A stretch of 31,500 bases of DNA from DATLBY01 sp035526665 (GCA_035526665.1 DATLBY010000442.1:1-31500); one strand, 5' to 3'. Positions 1-7,864 are shown, counted from the first letter of the stretch. The notes: generated from the sequence alone by a model not told the origin. A program made the numbers and translations.

Positions 1-1083
1 CTGGATGGATTTATCCGCGGTGAGACGGTCCACCTGGATCTCATTGTCGAAGTGGCCGATGTTGCAGATGATCGCCTGATCCTTCATCTTCTGCATGTGC
101 TCGAGCGTGATGATGTCGACGTTGCCGGTGCAGGTGACATAAATATCGCCCCGCCCGAGCGTCTCTTCCACCGTGGTGACCTCATAGCCTTCCATGGCGG
201 CCTGCAGAGCGTTGATCGGATCGATCTCGGTCACCACGACGCGTGCGCCCATGCCACGGAGCGATTGTGCGGAGCCCTTGCCCACATCGCCATAACCGCA
301 GATGACGGCCACTTTACCGGCCAGCATCACGTCGGTGGCGCGCTTGATGCCGTCGGCGAGAGATTCGCGGCAGCCATACAGGTTATCGAACTTGGACTTG
401 GTGACCGAGTCGTTCACGTTGATGGCGGGCACCAGCAGCTTGCCTTCCTTCTGCATGGTGTACAACCGGTGAACGCCCGTGGTGGTCTCTTCGGAAACTC
501 CTCGCCATTCCTTCGCCAGTTCGTGCCAGCGCTGGGGACTCTCCGCGTGGATTTTCTTCAGCAGCGCCTTGATTACCTTCTCTTCCAGGCTGCCCGAAGG
601 AGTATTCACCCAGTCGCTGCCCTCTTCAAGCTCGTATCCTTTGTGAATTAGAAGGGTGACGTCACCGCCGTCGTCCACTACCAGTTGCGGTCCCTTGCCG
701 GCTGCGTGGCTGACCGCTTCGTAGGTACACCACCAGTATTCTTCCAGCGATTCACCTTTCCAGGCAAACACCGGAACGCCGGCAGCGGCGATGGCGGCGG
801 CTGCATGGTCCTGCGTCGAGAAAATATTGCAACTGGCCCATCGGACGTCGGCGCCGAGGTCGACCAGCGTCTCGATCAGAACAGCGGTCTGGATCGTCAT
901 GTGCAGCGAACCGGTGATCCGCACGCCTGCCAGCGGCTTCTCGGCGGCATACTTCTTACGAATCGACATCAGGCCGGGCATTTCAAACTCGGCAATGGAG
1001 ATTTCTTTGCGACCCCAGCCGGCGAGCGCGATGTCGGCGACCTTATACGGCGTCTGCACGGGATTCATGATGGTGGTGGACAT
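1..1083 (-). CDS. ahcY: Adenosylhomocysteinase (S-adenosyl-L-homocysteine hydrolase), C-terminus cut by window edge
   Basis: Cytosolic enzyme that splits S-adenosylhomocysteine into adenosine and homocysteine, recycling the product of SAM-dependent methylation. The frame stays open from the ATG at 1083 to base 1, giving 361 codons; roughly the last quarter of the protein lies outside the window. Visible family motifs are GSLHMTIQTAVLIETL near residue 60, the NVNDSVTKSKFDN active-site segment in the middle, and the NAD-binding GYGDVGKG near residue 261, followed by CNIGHFDNEIQVD. A GGAG Shine-Dalgarno lies 9 nt before the ATG. It is divergent from a fused ArsR/methyltransferase regulator across 58 bp that contain a palindrome, so regulation by that protein is likely. 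Identification is secure from the motifs. Confidence 0.97.
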   Translation of the reverse strand, partial: MSTTIMNPVQTPYKVADIALAGWGRKEISIAEFEMPGLMSIRKKYAAEKPLAGVRITGSLHMTIQTAVLIETLVDLGADVRWASCNIFSTQDHAAAAIAAAGVPVFAWKGESLEEYWWCTYEAVSHAAGKGPQLVVDDGGDVTLLIHKGYELEEGSDWVNTPSGSLEEKVIKALLKKIHAESPQRWHELAKEWRGVSEETTTGVHRLYTMQKEGKLLVPAINVNDSVTKSKFDNLYGCRESLADGIKRATDVMLAGKVAVICGYGDVGKGSAQSLRGMGARVVVTEIDPINALQAAMEGYEVTTVEETLGRGDIYVTCTGNVDIITLEHMQKMKDQAIICNIGHFDNEIQVDRLTADKSIQ

Positions 1084-1101
1084 TGTAGTGGCTCCAGCTC
1101 A

Positions 1102-1131
1102 ATAATATCATTGCATCGTGATACGTTGATA
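1102..1131. promoter_or_regulatory. Divergent promoter with palindromic operator candidate (SahR-like)
   Basis: The short gap between ahcY and the ArsR-type gene holds the inverted repeat TATCA (1106–1110), an 8-nt spacer, and TGATA (1119–1123), with a further TGATA at 1127–1131. A TATTAT hexamer on the minus strand (1107–1102) fits a -10 box for ahcY and overlaps the palindrome, so a bound protein would block transcription. Winged-helix ArsR proteins bind short inverted repeats of this kind. The position and symmetry are seen; the binding is inferred. Confidence 0.6.
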
Positions 1132-1141
1132 GTAGAATTTG

Positions 1142-2068
1142 ATGTCTTCGATCCTGAAATCGATGCGCTTGCTGGCCGAGCCGAACCGAGCCCGTCTCCT
1201 GCTGCTGCTGGAGCGGGAAGAGCTTTCCGTGGCGGAGCTGCAAGAGATTCTTTCCAAAGGACAAAGTCAGATATCCACCCTGCTGGCCCAGCTCAAGAAT
1301 GCGGGGCTTGTCGAGGACCGGCGAACCGGCAAAAGCATCTATTACAAGCTCAAGCCGCAGGCGGAGACTGTCGAACAGCTTCTGCAGCTACTCCGGCGGG
1401 CAGCCGAGGAGATCCCGGAGGCAGGCCAGGATATGGATGCACTCCGACTGGTGTTGCGCAAGCGGCAGGACAAAATGCGCGGGTATTTCGACGATCTGGC
1501 CGGAAAATTCGGCAAGCACTATGTGCCGGGGCGCTCGTGGAAGGGTCTGGCGGAAGCTCTTCTGCAGTTGCTTCCTCCCATGACGATCGCGGACCTGGGA
1601 GCCGGCGAGGGCACGCTAGCGCAACTCATGGCGGTACGCGCGGTAAAAGTGATCGCGGTGGATCACTCGGAAAAGATGGTGCAGTATGGCGCGGATCTCG
1701 CGGCGAAGCACGGCATCCGGAATCTGGAGTATCGACAGGGCGATCTGGAGGATCTTCCGATTGAGAACTCCTCGGTGGACCTGGCCTTCTTCAGCCAGGC
1801 GCTGCATCACGCGCACCATCCCGAGCGGGCGGTGGCAGAGGCGGCCCGGATCCTTCGGCCGGGCGGGCGCATCCTCATTCTCGATTTAATGCGGCACGGC
1901 TTTGCGCAGGCGCGCGAGCTGTATGCCGATGTCTGGCTCGGTTTCACCGAGGTGGAGCTGCAGAGGCTGCTGGTCAGCAGCTGCTTCCGGAATGTGCAAA
2001 CCTTAGTGGTTCACAAGGAACAAGAGAGTCCACATTTCGAAACTCTGCTGGCGTCGGGCGAGCGGTAA
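1142..2068 (+). CDS. ArsR-family HTH regulator fused to a SAM-dependent methyltransferase domain (SahR-like)
   Basis: About 308 residues. The first ~95 residues form an ArsR-type winged helix (LLAEPNRARLLLLLEREELSVAE, then a recognition helix with GQSQISTLLAQLK and the wing RRTGKSIYYKL). Residues from about 145 form a class I methyltransferase fold with motif I ADLGAGEGTLAQLMA, the acidic motif II IAVDHSEKMV, and ILRPGGRILILDL. The same architecture is known for SahR of Desulfovibrio, an S-adenosylhomocysteine-sensing regulator of methionine-cycle genes. Its divergent position next to ahcY supports that role. The methyltransferase domain may act as the SAH sensor rather than as an enzyme. I chose the ATG at 1142; a TTG directly before it is also possible, and no good Shine-Dalgarno is visible. 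Confidence 0.9.
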   Translation: MSSILKSMRLLAEPNRARLLLLLEREELSVAELQEILSKGQSQISTLLAQLKNAGLVEDRRTGKSIYYKLKPQAETVEQLLQLLRRAAEEIPEAGQDMDALRLVLRKRQDKMRGYFDDLAGKFGKHYVPGRSWKGLAEALLQLLPPMTIADLGAGEGTLAQLMAVRAVKVIAVDHSEKMVQYGADLAAKHGIRNLEYRQGDLEDLPIENSSVDLAFFSQALHHAHHPERAVAEAARILRPGGRILILDLMRHGFAQARELYADVWLGFTEVELQRLLVSSCFRNVQTLVVHKEQESPHFETLLASGER

Positions 2069-2083
2069 TGCCCTGCCCCGCGG

Positions 2084-3250
2084 CTATTTAGCGTGGGCAG
2101 TCTTTTCCACCGCACGCATGACCCGCAGCAGGTTGCCGCCATAGATCTTGCGGACATCTTCGGCCGAATAACCTTTCTCCAGCAGCGCGCGGGTGAGATT
2201 CGGGAACCGGGACACATCATCCAAACCTGTAGGAGCGCAGTCCACGCCATCGAAATCGCTGCCGAGGCCCACATGACCGGCGCCGGCGATTTTTACTACA
2301 TGATCGATCTGCGCCACCACGTCATTCAGGGTTGCAGGCACGATGGCGGCCGCCGTTTTCTCGGCCGCGCGCAGTGCATCCATATCCTCGCCGAACTGTT
2401 TCTTCAGCGCCAACTTTTCAGCTTTGCCCGAATCGGCGGATTTCTGGCTCAGAAAGTCGCAAGCAAAATTTATTTGAATGACGCCGCCTTTTTTCGCGAG
2501 CGCCTGAATCATCTCATCCGTCATATTGCGCGGCTGATTGGAGATGGCGCGGCAGGAGGAGTGAGACGCAATCAGTGGCGCGCTGCTGACCTCCAGGGCA
2601 TCCCAGAATGTCTTGTCGGCGGCATGTGAGACATCCACCATCATGCCAATTCGGTTCATTTCGCGAATCACGTCCTTGCCAAAGGCCGTGAGACCGTTGT
2701 GATGTTTGACGCCTTCCTTGGTGATGTCCCCCGAGGAGTCGGCCCAGCCATTGGTGTTGGAATGAGTCAACGTCATGTAACGCACTCCCAGGTTGTAGTA
2801 CTGGCGCAGCAGACGCAGACTGTCCTCTATGGCGTGGCCGCCCTCAATGCCCATCAGTGCCGCGATCTTGCCGCGTTTACGAATCGCAACGATGTCGTCG
2901 GCGGTCAGCGCCAGCTCGAAGTCCCTGGGATAGCGTTCGATGATGTCGTGCCGGACCGTGTCGATGACTTCGAGGGCATGGTGCGCCGACTGCCTGTCCC
3001 TGACGTACTTGCCGGAGACGTAGACGGCAAAAAACTGTGCTGCCAGCCCGCCGGCCTTCATCCGGGGAAGATCGGTGTCCCCGCCTTTCCCGGAACTCCC
3101 GATGTCGAAACCGGTAACGGTCTTCATGGGGACATCGTTGTGACTATCGATCAGGAGTGCGGAACGGTGCACGGCCTGCACCTCGGCATCGGAGACTTTG
3201 CGGCCTTCCGCCCACAGGCACGCCGTACAAAGGAAGAGTGCGAATCGCAT
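2084..3250 (-). CDS. Secreted membrane-type dipeptidase, peptidase family M19
   Basis: Zinc-dependent hydrolase of dipeptides, 388 residues, with a cleavable signal peptide (MRFALFLCTACLWA), so it acts outside the cytoplasm. Family landmarks occur in order: the HxD metal pair in DSHNDVP (His37, Asp39), the bridging Glu in GIEGGHAIED, His in DVSHAADKTFWDAL, His in IASHSSCRAISNQPRNM, and the catalytic Asp region VGLGSDFDG. Length is typical for bacterial M19 enzymes. It is transcribed away from the small gene that begins 25 bp beyond its start codon. The physiological substrate could be peptidoglycan-derived or dietary dipeptides, including D-amino-acid forms; the sequence does not decide this. 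Confidence 0.93.
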   Translation of the reverse strand: MRFALFLCTACLWAEGRKVSDAEVQAVHRSALLIDSHNDVPMKTVTGFDIGSSGKGGDTDLPRMKAGGLAAQFFAVYVSGKYVRDRQSAHHALEVIDTVRHDIIERYPRDFELALTADDIVAIRKRGKIAALMGIEGGHAIEDSLRLLRQYYNLGVRYMTLTHSNTNGWADSSGDITKEGVKHHNGLTAFGKDVIREMNRIGMMVDVSHAADKTFWDALEVSSAPLIASHSSCRAISNQPRNMTDEMIQALAKKGGVIQINFACDFLSQKSADSGKAEKLALKKQFGEDMDALRAAEKTAAAIVPATLNDVVAQIDHVVKIAGAGHVGLGSDFDGVDCAPTGLDDVSRFPNLTRALLEKGYSAEDVRKIYGGNLLRVMRAVEKTAHAK

Positions 3251-3275
3251 ATAGTCCTCACAGTATAGTGGCTGA

Positions 3276-3494
3276 ATGGAGATTGATCCGAACCTGGAGC
3301 AGGAAGCTCTGGAAGAGGCTTTTCAGCGGTACCCGGAGATGCGCTCGTTTCATCCGAGGCTGCAGTGGCGAGCCTTATTCCAGGGCGGCGCATTCCAGAT
3401 CGTGTACGAAGTGCAGCCTCCCCGGGAGCATCCGGACGCGTGGGAATTCCAAAATGCCGCGGTAAAGGCCTATAAACGATTGGCGGGAGCTTAA
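3276..3494 (+). CDS. Small conserved-looking hypothetical protein (72 aa)
   Basis: Not recognised. The product is a soluble, acidic-to-neutral protein (MEIDPNLEQEALEEAFQRYP…) with a likely N-terminal helix, a central FQGGAFQIVYEVQPPREHPDAWEF strand-like segment and a C-terminal helix ending KAYKRLAGA. It lacks a signal peptide and membrane segments. It is divergent from the dipeptidase, with only 25 bp between start codons, and its stop overlaps the stop of the convergent substrate-binding protein gene by a few bases. The compact placement and even codon use favour a real gene. Confidence 0.6.
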   Translation: MEIDPNLEQEALEEAFQRYPEMRSFHPRLQWRALFQGGAFQIVYEVQPPREHPDAWEFQNAAVKAYKRLAGA

Positions 3495-4447
3495 GCCGGC
3501 AGGTTCAGGAGCTTTTTGATTTCCGGTTTGTCCAAGTCGGACTTAGTGACTACTCTGGCGGACAGGTCGAGCCGCTTGGGCGGCGTCTTTCCGTGCAACT
3601 TGTCCACTACGGTTCTAACGGCTTCGTAGCCCATCTTGAAGGGATCCTGGACAATCATGGCGTCGATGGTTCCACCCCTGAGGTCCTCGATGAGCCCTTC
3701 ACTGGAATCGAAGGAGACGAACTTTAGTTTTCCCGAGAGGCCCCGGGCTTTGATGGCATGCGCCGCGCCGACCGAACTGGGTTCCGAGGAAGCGAAGACG
3801 CCATTCAGCTCGGGATGCGCCGTCAGGATGTTTTCCGTCACGGACATGGATTTTGCCCGATCGCCGCTACCGAACTGCGAGGCAGCAATCCGCATGCCGG
3901 GAAATTCCTTTGCCATCACCTCGATGAACCCCTTCTCGCGATCCATGGTGGAGGCGCTCCCGGGAGCGTGCATGATCATGGCGACAATTCCTTTCGCGCC
4001 CAGAAGTCCGGCCAGGGTACGCGCCGCCAGCCGGCCCGCCTCCACGTTATCCGTCGCTACATAGCTCAGGTAGTTGGTGGAATCCAGGCCCGAATCAAAG
4101 ACGGTGACCGGAATTCCGGCGGCAATCGCACGATCGAAGGGCGCGACCAGCGCCTTGCGTTCGGCGGCCGCGAGCGCGATCCCGTCCACATGACGAGCGA
4201 CCATGGAGTCGACGATCTGGATCTGCCGGCTGTACTCGGTTTCCAGGGGAGCCCCGTTCCAGAGAATTTCGACGTCAAACTCTTTACCCGCGGCCCGAGC
4301 GCCCGCTTCAACAGCGATCCAAAAAACGCTGGAGGTCCCTTTCGGAATTACCGCGATCGTCCGTTTCGTGCTCCGGTTACAGGCCGCCAGCCCGAGAGCG
4401 GCGATGGCCGTGAACACCTCCCGCCGGGTAGTTCGGCTATTGTGCAC
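3491..4447 (-). CDS. Sugar-type periplasmic substrate-binding lipoprotein (Peripla_BP_4, ribose/LacI-like)
   Basis: Binding component of an ABC-type sugar or polyol importer, 318 residues. The GTG start gives an N-terminus with TRREVF followed by a hydrophobic stretch and the lipobox GLAAC with Cys23, so it is probably a lipoprotein, perhaps Tat-exported because of the twin arginines. The mature part reads TIAVIPKGTSSVFWIAVEAGARAAGKEF, DGIALAAAERKALVAPFDRAIAAGIPVTVFDS, and YVATDNVEAGRLAARTLA, all typical of the ribose-binding fold. Its start lies inside the last codons of the upstream SDR gene (11-nt overlap), which implies translational coupling. No permease or ATPase gene is nearby, so its transport partners are elsewhere or it serves as a sensor. 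Confidence 0.88.
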   Translation of the reverse strand: MHNSRTTRREVFTAIAALGLAACNRSTKRTIAVIPKGTSSVFWIAVEAGARAAGKEFDVEILWNGAPLETEYSRQIQIVDSMVARHVDGIALAAAERKALVAPFDRAIAAGIPVTVFDSGLDSTNYLSYVATDNVEAGRLAARTLAGLLGAKGIVAMIMHAPGSASTMDREKGFIEVMAKEFPGMRIAASQFGSGDRAKSMSVTENILTAHPELNGVFASSEPSSVGAAHAIKARGLSGKLKFVSFDSSEGLIEDLRGGTIDAMIVQDPFKMGYEAVRTVVDKLHGKTPPKRLDLSARVVTKSDLDKPEIKKLLNLPA

Positions 4448-5195
4448 ACCAACCGCCGTCGATCACAATATCGGTTCCGGTGATAAATCCCGCCTCCGGG
4501 GAACACAGATATACGGCTAGTTCGCCGATTTCCTCTACCTTTCCCCATCTGCCGAGCGCAATTTTGGAGACGAACTGTTGATTCAGCTCCGGATTCTCCA
4601 TCACCAACGTATTCATTTCGGTGGCGAACGGCCCGGGGCTAATTCCAACGACGGTGATCGCGTCCGGCGCCAGCTCGAGAGCGAGAGCCCGCGTGAGTCC
4701 CAGGAGTCCGGCCTTACTTGCCGAGTATGCGCCTCGCCCCGGCAATGAGACGTGACTCATAATGGACGTCATATTCAGAATGCGGCCATAGCCGTTCCCT
4801 TGCATATGGGGAACAAATGAGCGGCACATCAGGAAGACGCTGGTGAGGTTCGTATCCATCACCAGGTTCCAATCCTCCCGGGTGAACCCGGTAATCGGCT
4901 TGCGAACATTGACGCCGGCATTGTTAATCAGGATCTGAATGTTGCCGGTGGCCGCCGTGACGTCCCTTTCCAGTTGCAGCACCTGGGATTCCACGGTGAC
5001 GTCGGCGGTAAAGATATGCGCATCGGCGCCGGTTGCGCGAACCGCCGCGGCAGTGTCCTCCAGGTTCGTTTTATCTCTTGCTACCAGCGCCAAGGTGGCG
5101 CCGGCGGATCCAAGTGCAATGGCCATGGCTCTTCCCAGGCCCTTACTCGCACCGGTAATCAGGGCGGTTTTCCCGCTTAGCTTTTTAGGTGTCAT
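4437..5195 (-). CDS. Short-chain dehydrogenase/reductase (FabG-like SDR)
   Basis: Cytosolic NAD(P)-dependent oxidoreductase of 252 residues, the usual classical-SDR length. The Rossmann motif TGASKGLGRA is at residues 15–24, NNAG near residue 92, and the catalytic Ser144, Tyr157, Lys161 triad is intact (AYSASK). The C-terminus GTDIVIDGGW is typical. It resembles FabG-type 3-oxoacyl reductases and gluconate 5-dehydrogenases; overlap with a sugar-binding protein gene makes a sugar or sugar-acid dehydrogenase more attractive than fatty-acid synthesis. It starts 6 bp after the PH-domain gene ends, so the three genes likely form one operon. Confidence 0.93.
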   Translation of the reverse strand: MTPKKLSGKTALITGASKGLGRAMAIALGSAGATLALVARDKTNLEDTAAAVRATGADAHIFTADVTVESQVLQLERDVTAATGNIQILINNAGVNVRKPITGFTREDWNLVMDTNLTSVFLMCRSFVPHMQGNGYGRILNMTSIMSHVSLPGRGAYSASKAGLLGLTRALALELAPDAITVVGISPGPFATEMNTLVMENPELNQQFVSKIALGRWGKVEEIGELAVYLCSPEAGFITGTDIVIDGGWCAQ

Positions 5196-5201
5196 GATTG
5201 G

Positions 5202-5627
5202 TCAGGCAATTTTGTGGGCGGCTTCGAGGATCTGGTCGGCTATACGCTGAGGATGGTCAACGCTTTGCATCGTCAGGCGGCTGGTTCCGCCGGCAGTCTC
5301 AATCGAGATATCGCCCATTCCCAGCAGCCGCTGTGCTACAGACTGATCTACCCGCACATCCTGGACCTTCTGAATCTCCATGGTGCGCGTGGATTTCGAC
5401 AGCATGCCGGATTCGTAGCGAAGCTTTCCCGCGTCGATAGTCAGGCGCGTGAAGGAAAGCCGGACGTGGCGGAGGATTGTCCAGAGCAGCAGAAGTCCGG
5501 GAAGGAGGAACATCCAATACTGCGGCTGGGCAAGGCTGTTGTTGTAAAGCAGAACGAGGATACCGAGAACTATCGCCACCAGGTAGAAAGGCTGAATCAG
5601 CTTTGTACTAGGGTGGACAGTGAGCAC
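5202..5627 (-). CDS. Membrane protein with bacterial PH domain (bPH2/DUF304, YdbS-like)
   Basis: A 141-residue protein with two predicted membrane helices (about residues 12–28 and 36–52) followed by a bacterial pleckstrin-homology-like domain: LSFTRLTIDAGKLRYESGMLSKSTRTMEIQKVQDVRVDQSVAQRLLGMGDISIETAG. This is the YdbS/YdbT type of membrane protein. The GTG start is supported by GGAG five nucleotides upstream. It is the first gene of a minus-strand run with the SDR and the substrate-binding protein genes. Its cellular role is not known. Confidence 0.85.
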   Translation of the reverse strand: MLTVHPSTKLIQPFYLVAIVLGILVLLYNNSLAQPQYWMFLLPGLLLLWTILRHVRLSFTRLTIDAGKLRYESGMLSKSTRTMEIQKVQDVRVDQSVAQRLLGMGDISIETAGGTSRLTMQSVDHPQRIADQILEAAHKIA

Positions 5628-5716
5628 GTTAACTCCGTATTGTACAGGAATCCGGAGGCGGCTAGCGGAGATCCCTAGATCATGATTCCATTTCTTATTC
5701 GTCGCACAATGGAGTC

Positions 5717-6009
5717 ATGGTCAACCTGGACACATTGCGCGCGGAAAGGCGGGAAGAGATCCTCCATCTGCGGCGCGAAGGGGCGCTCACGACTTGCGCG
5801 TGTTTGGCTCCGTGGCCCGCGGTGAAGCCAATGAGAGCAGCGATCTCGATCTGCTGGTTGCATGTGAGCCGGGCCGGAACCTGATGGATCACGCTGGCTT
5901 GGTCCAAGACCTTCAGGAGTTGCTCGGCATGAAAGTCCACGTCGGGACCGAGAAGTCACTTCACTGGTACGTGCGCGACAGGATTTTGCGTGAGGCCACG
6001 CCGCTGTGA
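5717..6009 (+). pseudogene. Frameshifted MntA-like minimal nucleotidyltransferase (antitoxin)
   Basis: The reading frame from the ATG at 5717 gives MVNLDTLRAERREEILHLRREGA. The frame then has to change near 5780–5787 to continue as HDLRVFGSVARGEANESSDLDLLV and onward to the TGA at 6007–6009. The GSX10DXD signature of the minimal nucleotidyltransferase (MNT) family is intact in the second part. Comparing the spacing of EEIL and RVFGS with the usual family pattern suggests a one-base deletion. In intact systems the MNT partner AMPylates a tyrosine of the HepT toxin. The 3' end overlaps the hepT-like start codon (GTGA), the normal arrangement. The gene appears inactive unless the frameshift is a sequencing error. 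Confidence 0.8.
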
Positions 6010-6360
6010 AGGATGACCGCCTATACCTTCATCATATGCTGGAGCGCTGCCACCGAATAAGCCGCTTCATGAAGCCGGGCCGATCATCTTTCATGGTCTC
6101 TGAGCAATTGCAGGACGCTGTCATACGAAATGTCGAAGTAATCGGTGAGGCGGCTAAGCGGGTTTCTGCTAAGCGCGAGGTCGCCTAGTCTCACTCGATT
6201 GGAAGGCGATCTGCGGTATACGCGACGTCCTGATACACGATTACATCGGGGTGGATGTCGAGGAAGTCTGGAACGTGGCCTGCACCGGATACCAGAACTT
6301 CAGGCCATATTGGAGCAGTACCTGGATGCCGGAAGTCCGGATACCTCAGCAGGCCCATGA
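6006..6360 (+). pseudogene. Frameshifted HepT-like (DUF86) toxin remnant
   Basis: Starts at GTG 6006 and reads MKDDRLYLHHMLERCHRISRF … VSEQLQDAVIRNVEVIGEAAKRV, a typical HepT N-terminus, then meets a stop at 6186. The homology continues in another frame from 6194 (LDWKAICGIRDVLIHDYIGVDVEEVWNV), which contains the RX4HXY motif of HepT ribonucleases. It finishes in a third frame (HRIPELQAILEQYLDAG) to the TGA at 6358–6360. Two frameshifts are therefore needed, around 6170 and 6280. Together with the neighbouring frameshift in the antitoxin gene this indicates a decayed toxin–antitoxin pair. Confidence 0.8.
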
Positions 6361-6444
6361 CAGCCTCCCCCGGCAGTACCTGCACCGCCCGGATGCGAAA
6401 TCCGGCGCTGGTTTAGTACGATAAGACCTGCCAGGAGGGGATTT

Positions 6445-7596
6445 ATGTTTCGCAAATTTTTACTAGGATGTGCGCTGACATCGCTCTGCAGCAGTTGTCT
6501 GATGGCGGATTTCAGCTACGAGCAGACGTCCAAAATCACCGGTGGAATGATGGCCACCATGATGAAGTTTGCCGGCGCTTTTTCCAAGAAGGCGCGGGAG
6601 CCGATTGTCAGCTCCGTTCTTGTGAAGGGTGACAGATTGGCGAACGTGGGCTCGGAATCCGTGCAGGTGATCGATCTGGGCAAAGAAACGATTACCGATC
6701 TTAATATGGCAAAAAAGCAATATTCGGTCATCACCTTCGCGGATATGGCTCGTGCCATGGCTAAGCTACAGGAAAAAGCCGCGCAGAAGGCGCCTAAGAA
6801 TACGGCGGACCCGAATGCCCAACTCGATTTCAAAGCTACCTTGAAACAGACAGGCGCCACGAAAATGGTATCGGGCATGAATGCAAAAGAGGCTGTTCTG
6901 ACGCTGGATATGCAGGGTACGGATACCAAGAGCGGGCAGACCGGCGGCTTCGCAGTGGTGACGGACATGTGGCTGGCGCCGAATATTTCCGGCTATGAGG
7001 AAGTCCGCCAGTTCCACCGCAAAATGGCAGAGAAGATGGCGTGGTCGCCCAACTCGGGGCTGATGAATGCCATGGCTTCCCAGCATCCAGAGATGATGAA
7101 AGGGATGGCGGAACTTGCCAAGGAGGCCTCGAAGCTCGAAGGTATTCCGGTATTGCAGGTCATCCGGATGGGCGCGCACGGTGAGGGAGTGGACATGACG
7201 GCGGGAGCTCCGGGCGGCGATCCAGGAGCGGCTCCCCAGCAACCCATGCCAACGGCGGGCAGTGTGGCGGGTAACGCGGCAGGAAGCGCCGCAGCCGGAG
7301 CGGCTTCGCGCAAAATCGGCGGCCTGGGCGGTTTGGCCGCGGGCGGCCTAGGCGGATTCGGCGGGCTCCGCAAGAAGAAGACGGAACAGGAGGCCCCTGC
7401 CCCGCAAGCTGCGCCTCCGGCACAGGCCGCGCCACAGGCACAGCCCCAGGGCGCACCGGGAGCCGCTTCCGGGCTACTGATGGAAATGACCACGGAGATG
7501 ACGTCGTTTTCCTCGGGTCCGGTGGACGCTTCGAAGTTCGAAGTTCCGGCCGGGTTCAAAAAAGTGGACAGCGAGTTGGAGAAGGCACTCCGGTAG
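6445..7596 (+). CDS. Secreted protein of unknown function with Ala/Pro/Gln-rich linker
   Basis: Not assigned to a named family with confidence. 383 residues with an N-terminal signal peptide (MFRKFLLGCALTSLCSSCLMA). Residues about 22–250 look folded: FSYEQTSKITGGMMATMMKF, VKGDRLANVGSESVQVIDLGKETITDLNMAKKQYSVITF, then an alternating pattern like the beta-rich DUF4412-type periplasmic proteins. Residues about 250–350 are low complexity (Gly/Ala then Pro/Gln/Ala) with a Lys cluster (GGLRKKK). A short ordered C-terminus closes with FEVPAGFKKVDSELEKAL. The Shine-Dalgarno AGGAGGGG precedes the ATG at 6445. It stands alone, followed by a hairpin terminator. Confidence 0.8.
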   Translation: MFRKFLLGCALTSLCSSCLMADFSYEQTSKITGGMMATMMKFAGAFSKKAREPIVSSVLVKGDRLANVGSESVQVIDLGKETITDLNMAKKQYSVITFADMARAMAKLQEKAAQKAPKNTADPNAQLDFKATLKQTGATKMVSGMNAKEAVLTLDMQGTDTKSGQTGGFAVVTDMWLAPNISGYEEVRQFHRKMAEKMAWSPNSGLMNAMASQHPEMMKGMAELAKEASKLEGIPVLQVIRMGAHGEGVDMTAGAPGGDPGAAPQQPMPTAGSVAGNAAGSAAAGAASRKIGGLGGLAAGGLGGFGGLRKKKTEQEAPAPQAAPPAQAAPQAQPQGAPGAASGLLMEMTTEMTSFSSGPVDASKFEVPAGFKKVDSELEKALR

Positions 7597-7617
7597 GGGG
7601 CGGCCGAATGGAAATGG

Positions 7618-7655
7618 AAAGGGCGCTCGCCAGTACGGGAGCGCCCTTCGTTTTT
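7618..7655 (+). terminator. Rho-independent terminator
   Basis: GGGCGCTC (7621–7628) pairs with GAGCGCCC (7639–7646) across a 10-nt loop. The stem is extended by A·T pairs on both sides and followed by TTCGTTTTT. It lies between the secreted-protein gene and the convergent rpsU, so it may serve both, although the T-tract favours the plus strand. Confidence 0.8.
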
Positions 7656-7666
7656 GCGGGGTGGAG

Positions 7667-7864
7667 TTACTCTATATCCTTGCTGCGTTTTTTGCGGTTA
7701 CGTTTTCGCGCCAGGGCTTCCTTGGTCCGCTTCTTTTCACCAGGCTTCAAGTAGAAGGAATGTCTCTTGATTTCCTTGATGATATCTTCCTGCTGCACTT
7801 TGCGTTTGAAACGGCGTAGGGCGCTTTCGAGCGTTTCGCCATCCTGCAAATGTACTTCTGCCAG
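7667..7864 (-). CDS. rpsU: 30S ribosomal protein bS21
   Basis: Small basic ribosomal protein. The sequence AEVHLQDGETLESALRRFKRKVQQEDIIKEIKRHSFYLKPGEKK followed by a Lys/Arg-rich tail is diagnostic of bS21. The conventional start would be GTG at 7873 (MSLLAEV…), but family members begin with M-A-E-V, which places the start at the CTG at 7864. GGGGGTGA (7877–7870 on the minus strand) resembles the extended Shine-Dalgarno GGAGGTGA and sits 8 nt from that CTG, whereas it overlaps the GTG. I therefore give the CTG as the likelier start. It appears monocistronic. Confidence 0.92.
   Translation of the reverse strand: MAEVHLQDGETLESALRRFKRKVQQEDIIKEIKRHSFYLKPGEKKRTKEALARKRNRKKRSKDIE

Noticed and set aside
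1133..1138. TAGAAT as -10 box of the ArsR-type gene
   Set aside because: Transcription would begin after the ATG at 1142, so it cannot serve that start codon.
52..1764. Long plus-strand frames over ahcY and the regulator gene
   Set aside because: They are antisense or out-of-frame shadows; the minus-strand AhcY motifs and the plus-strand ArsR/methyltransferase motifs explain this DNA.
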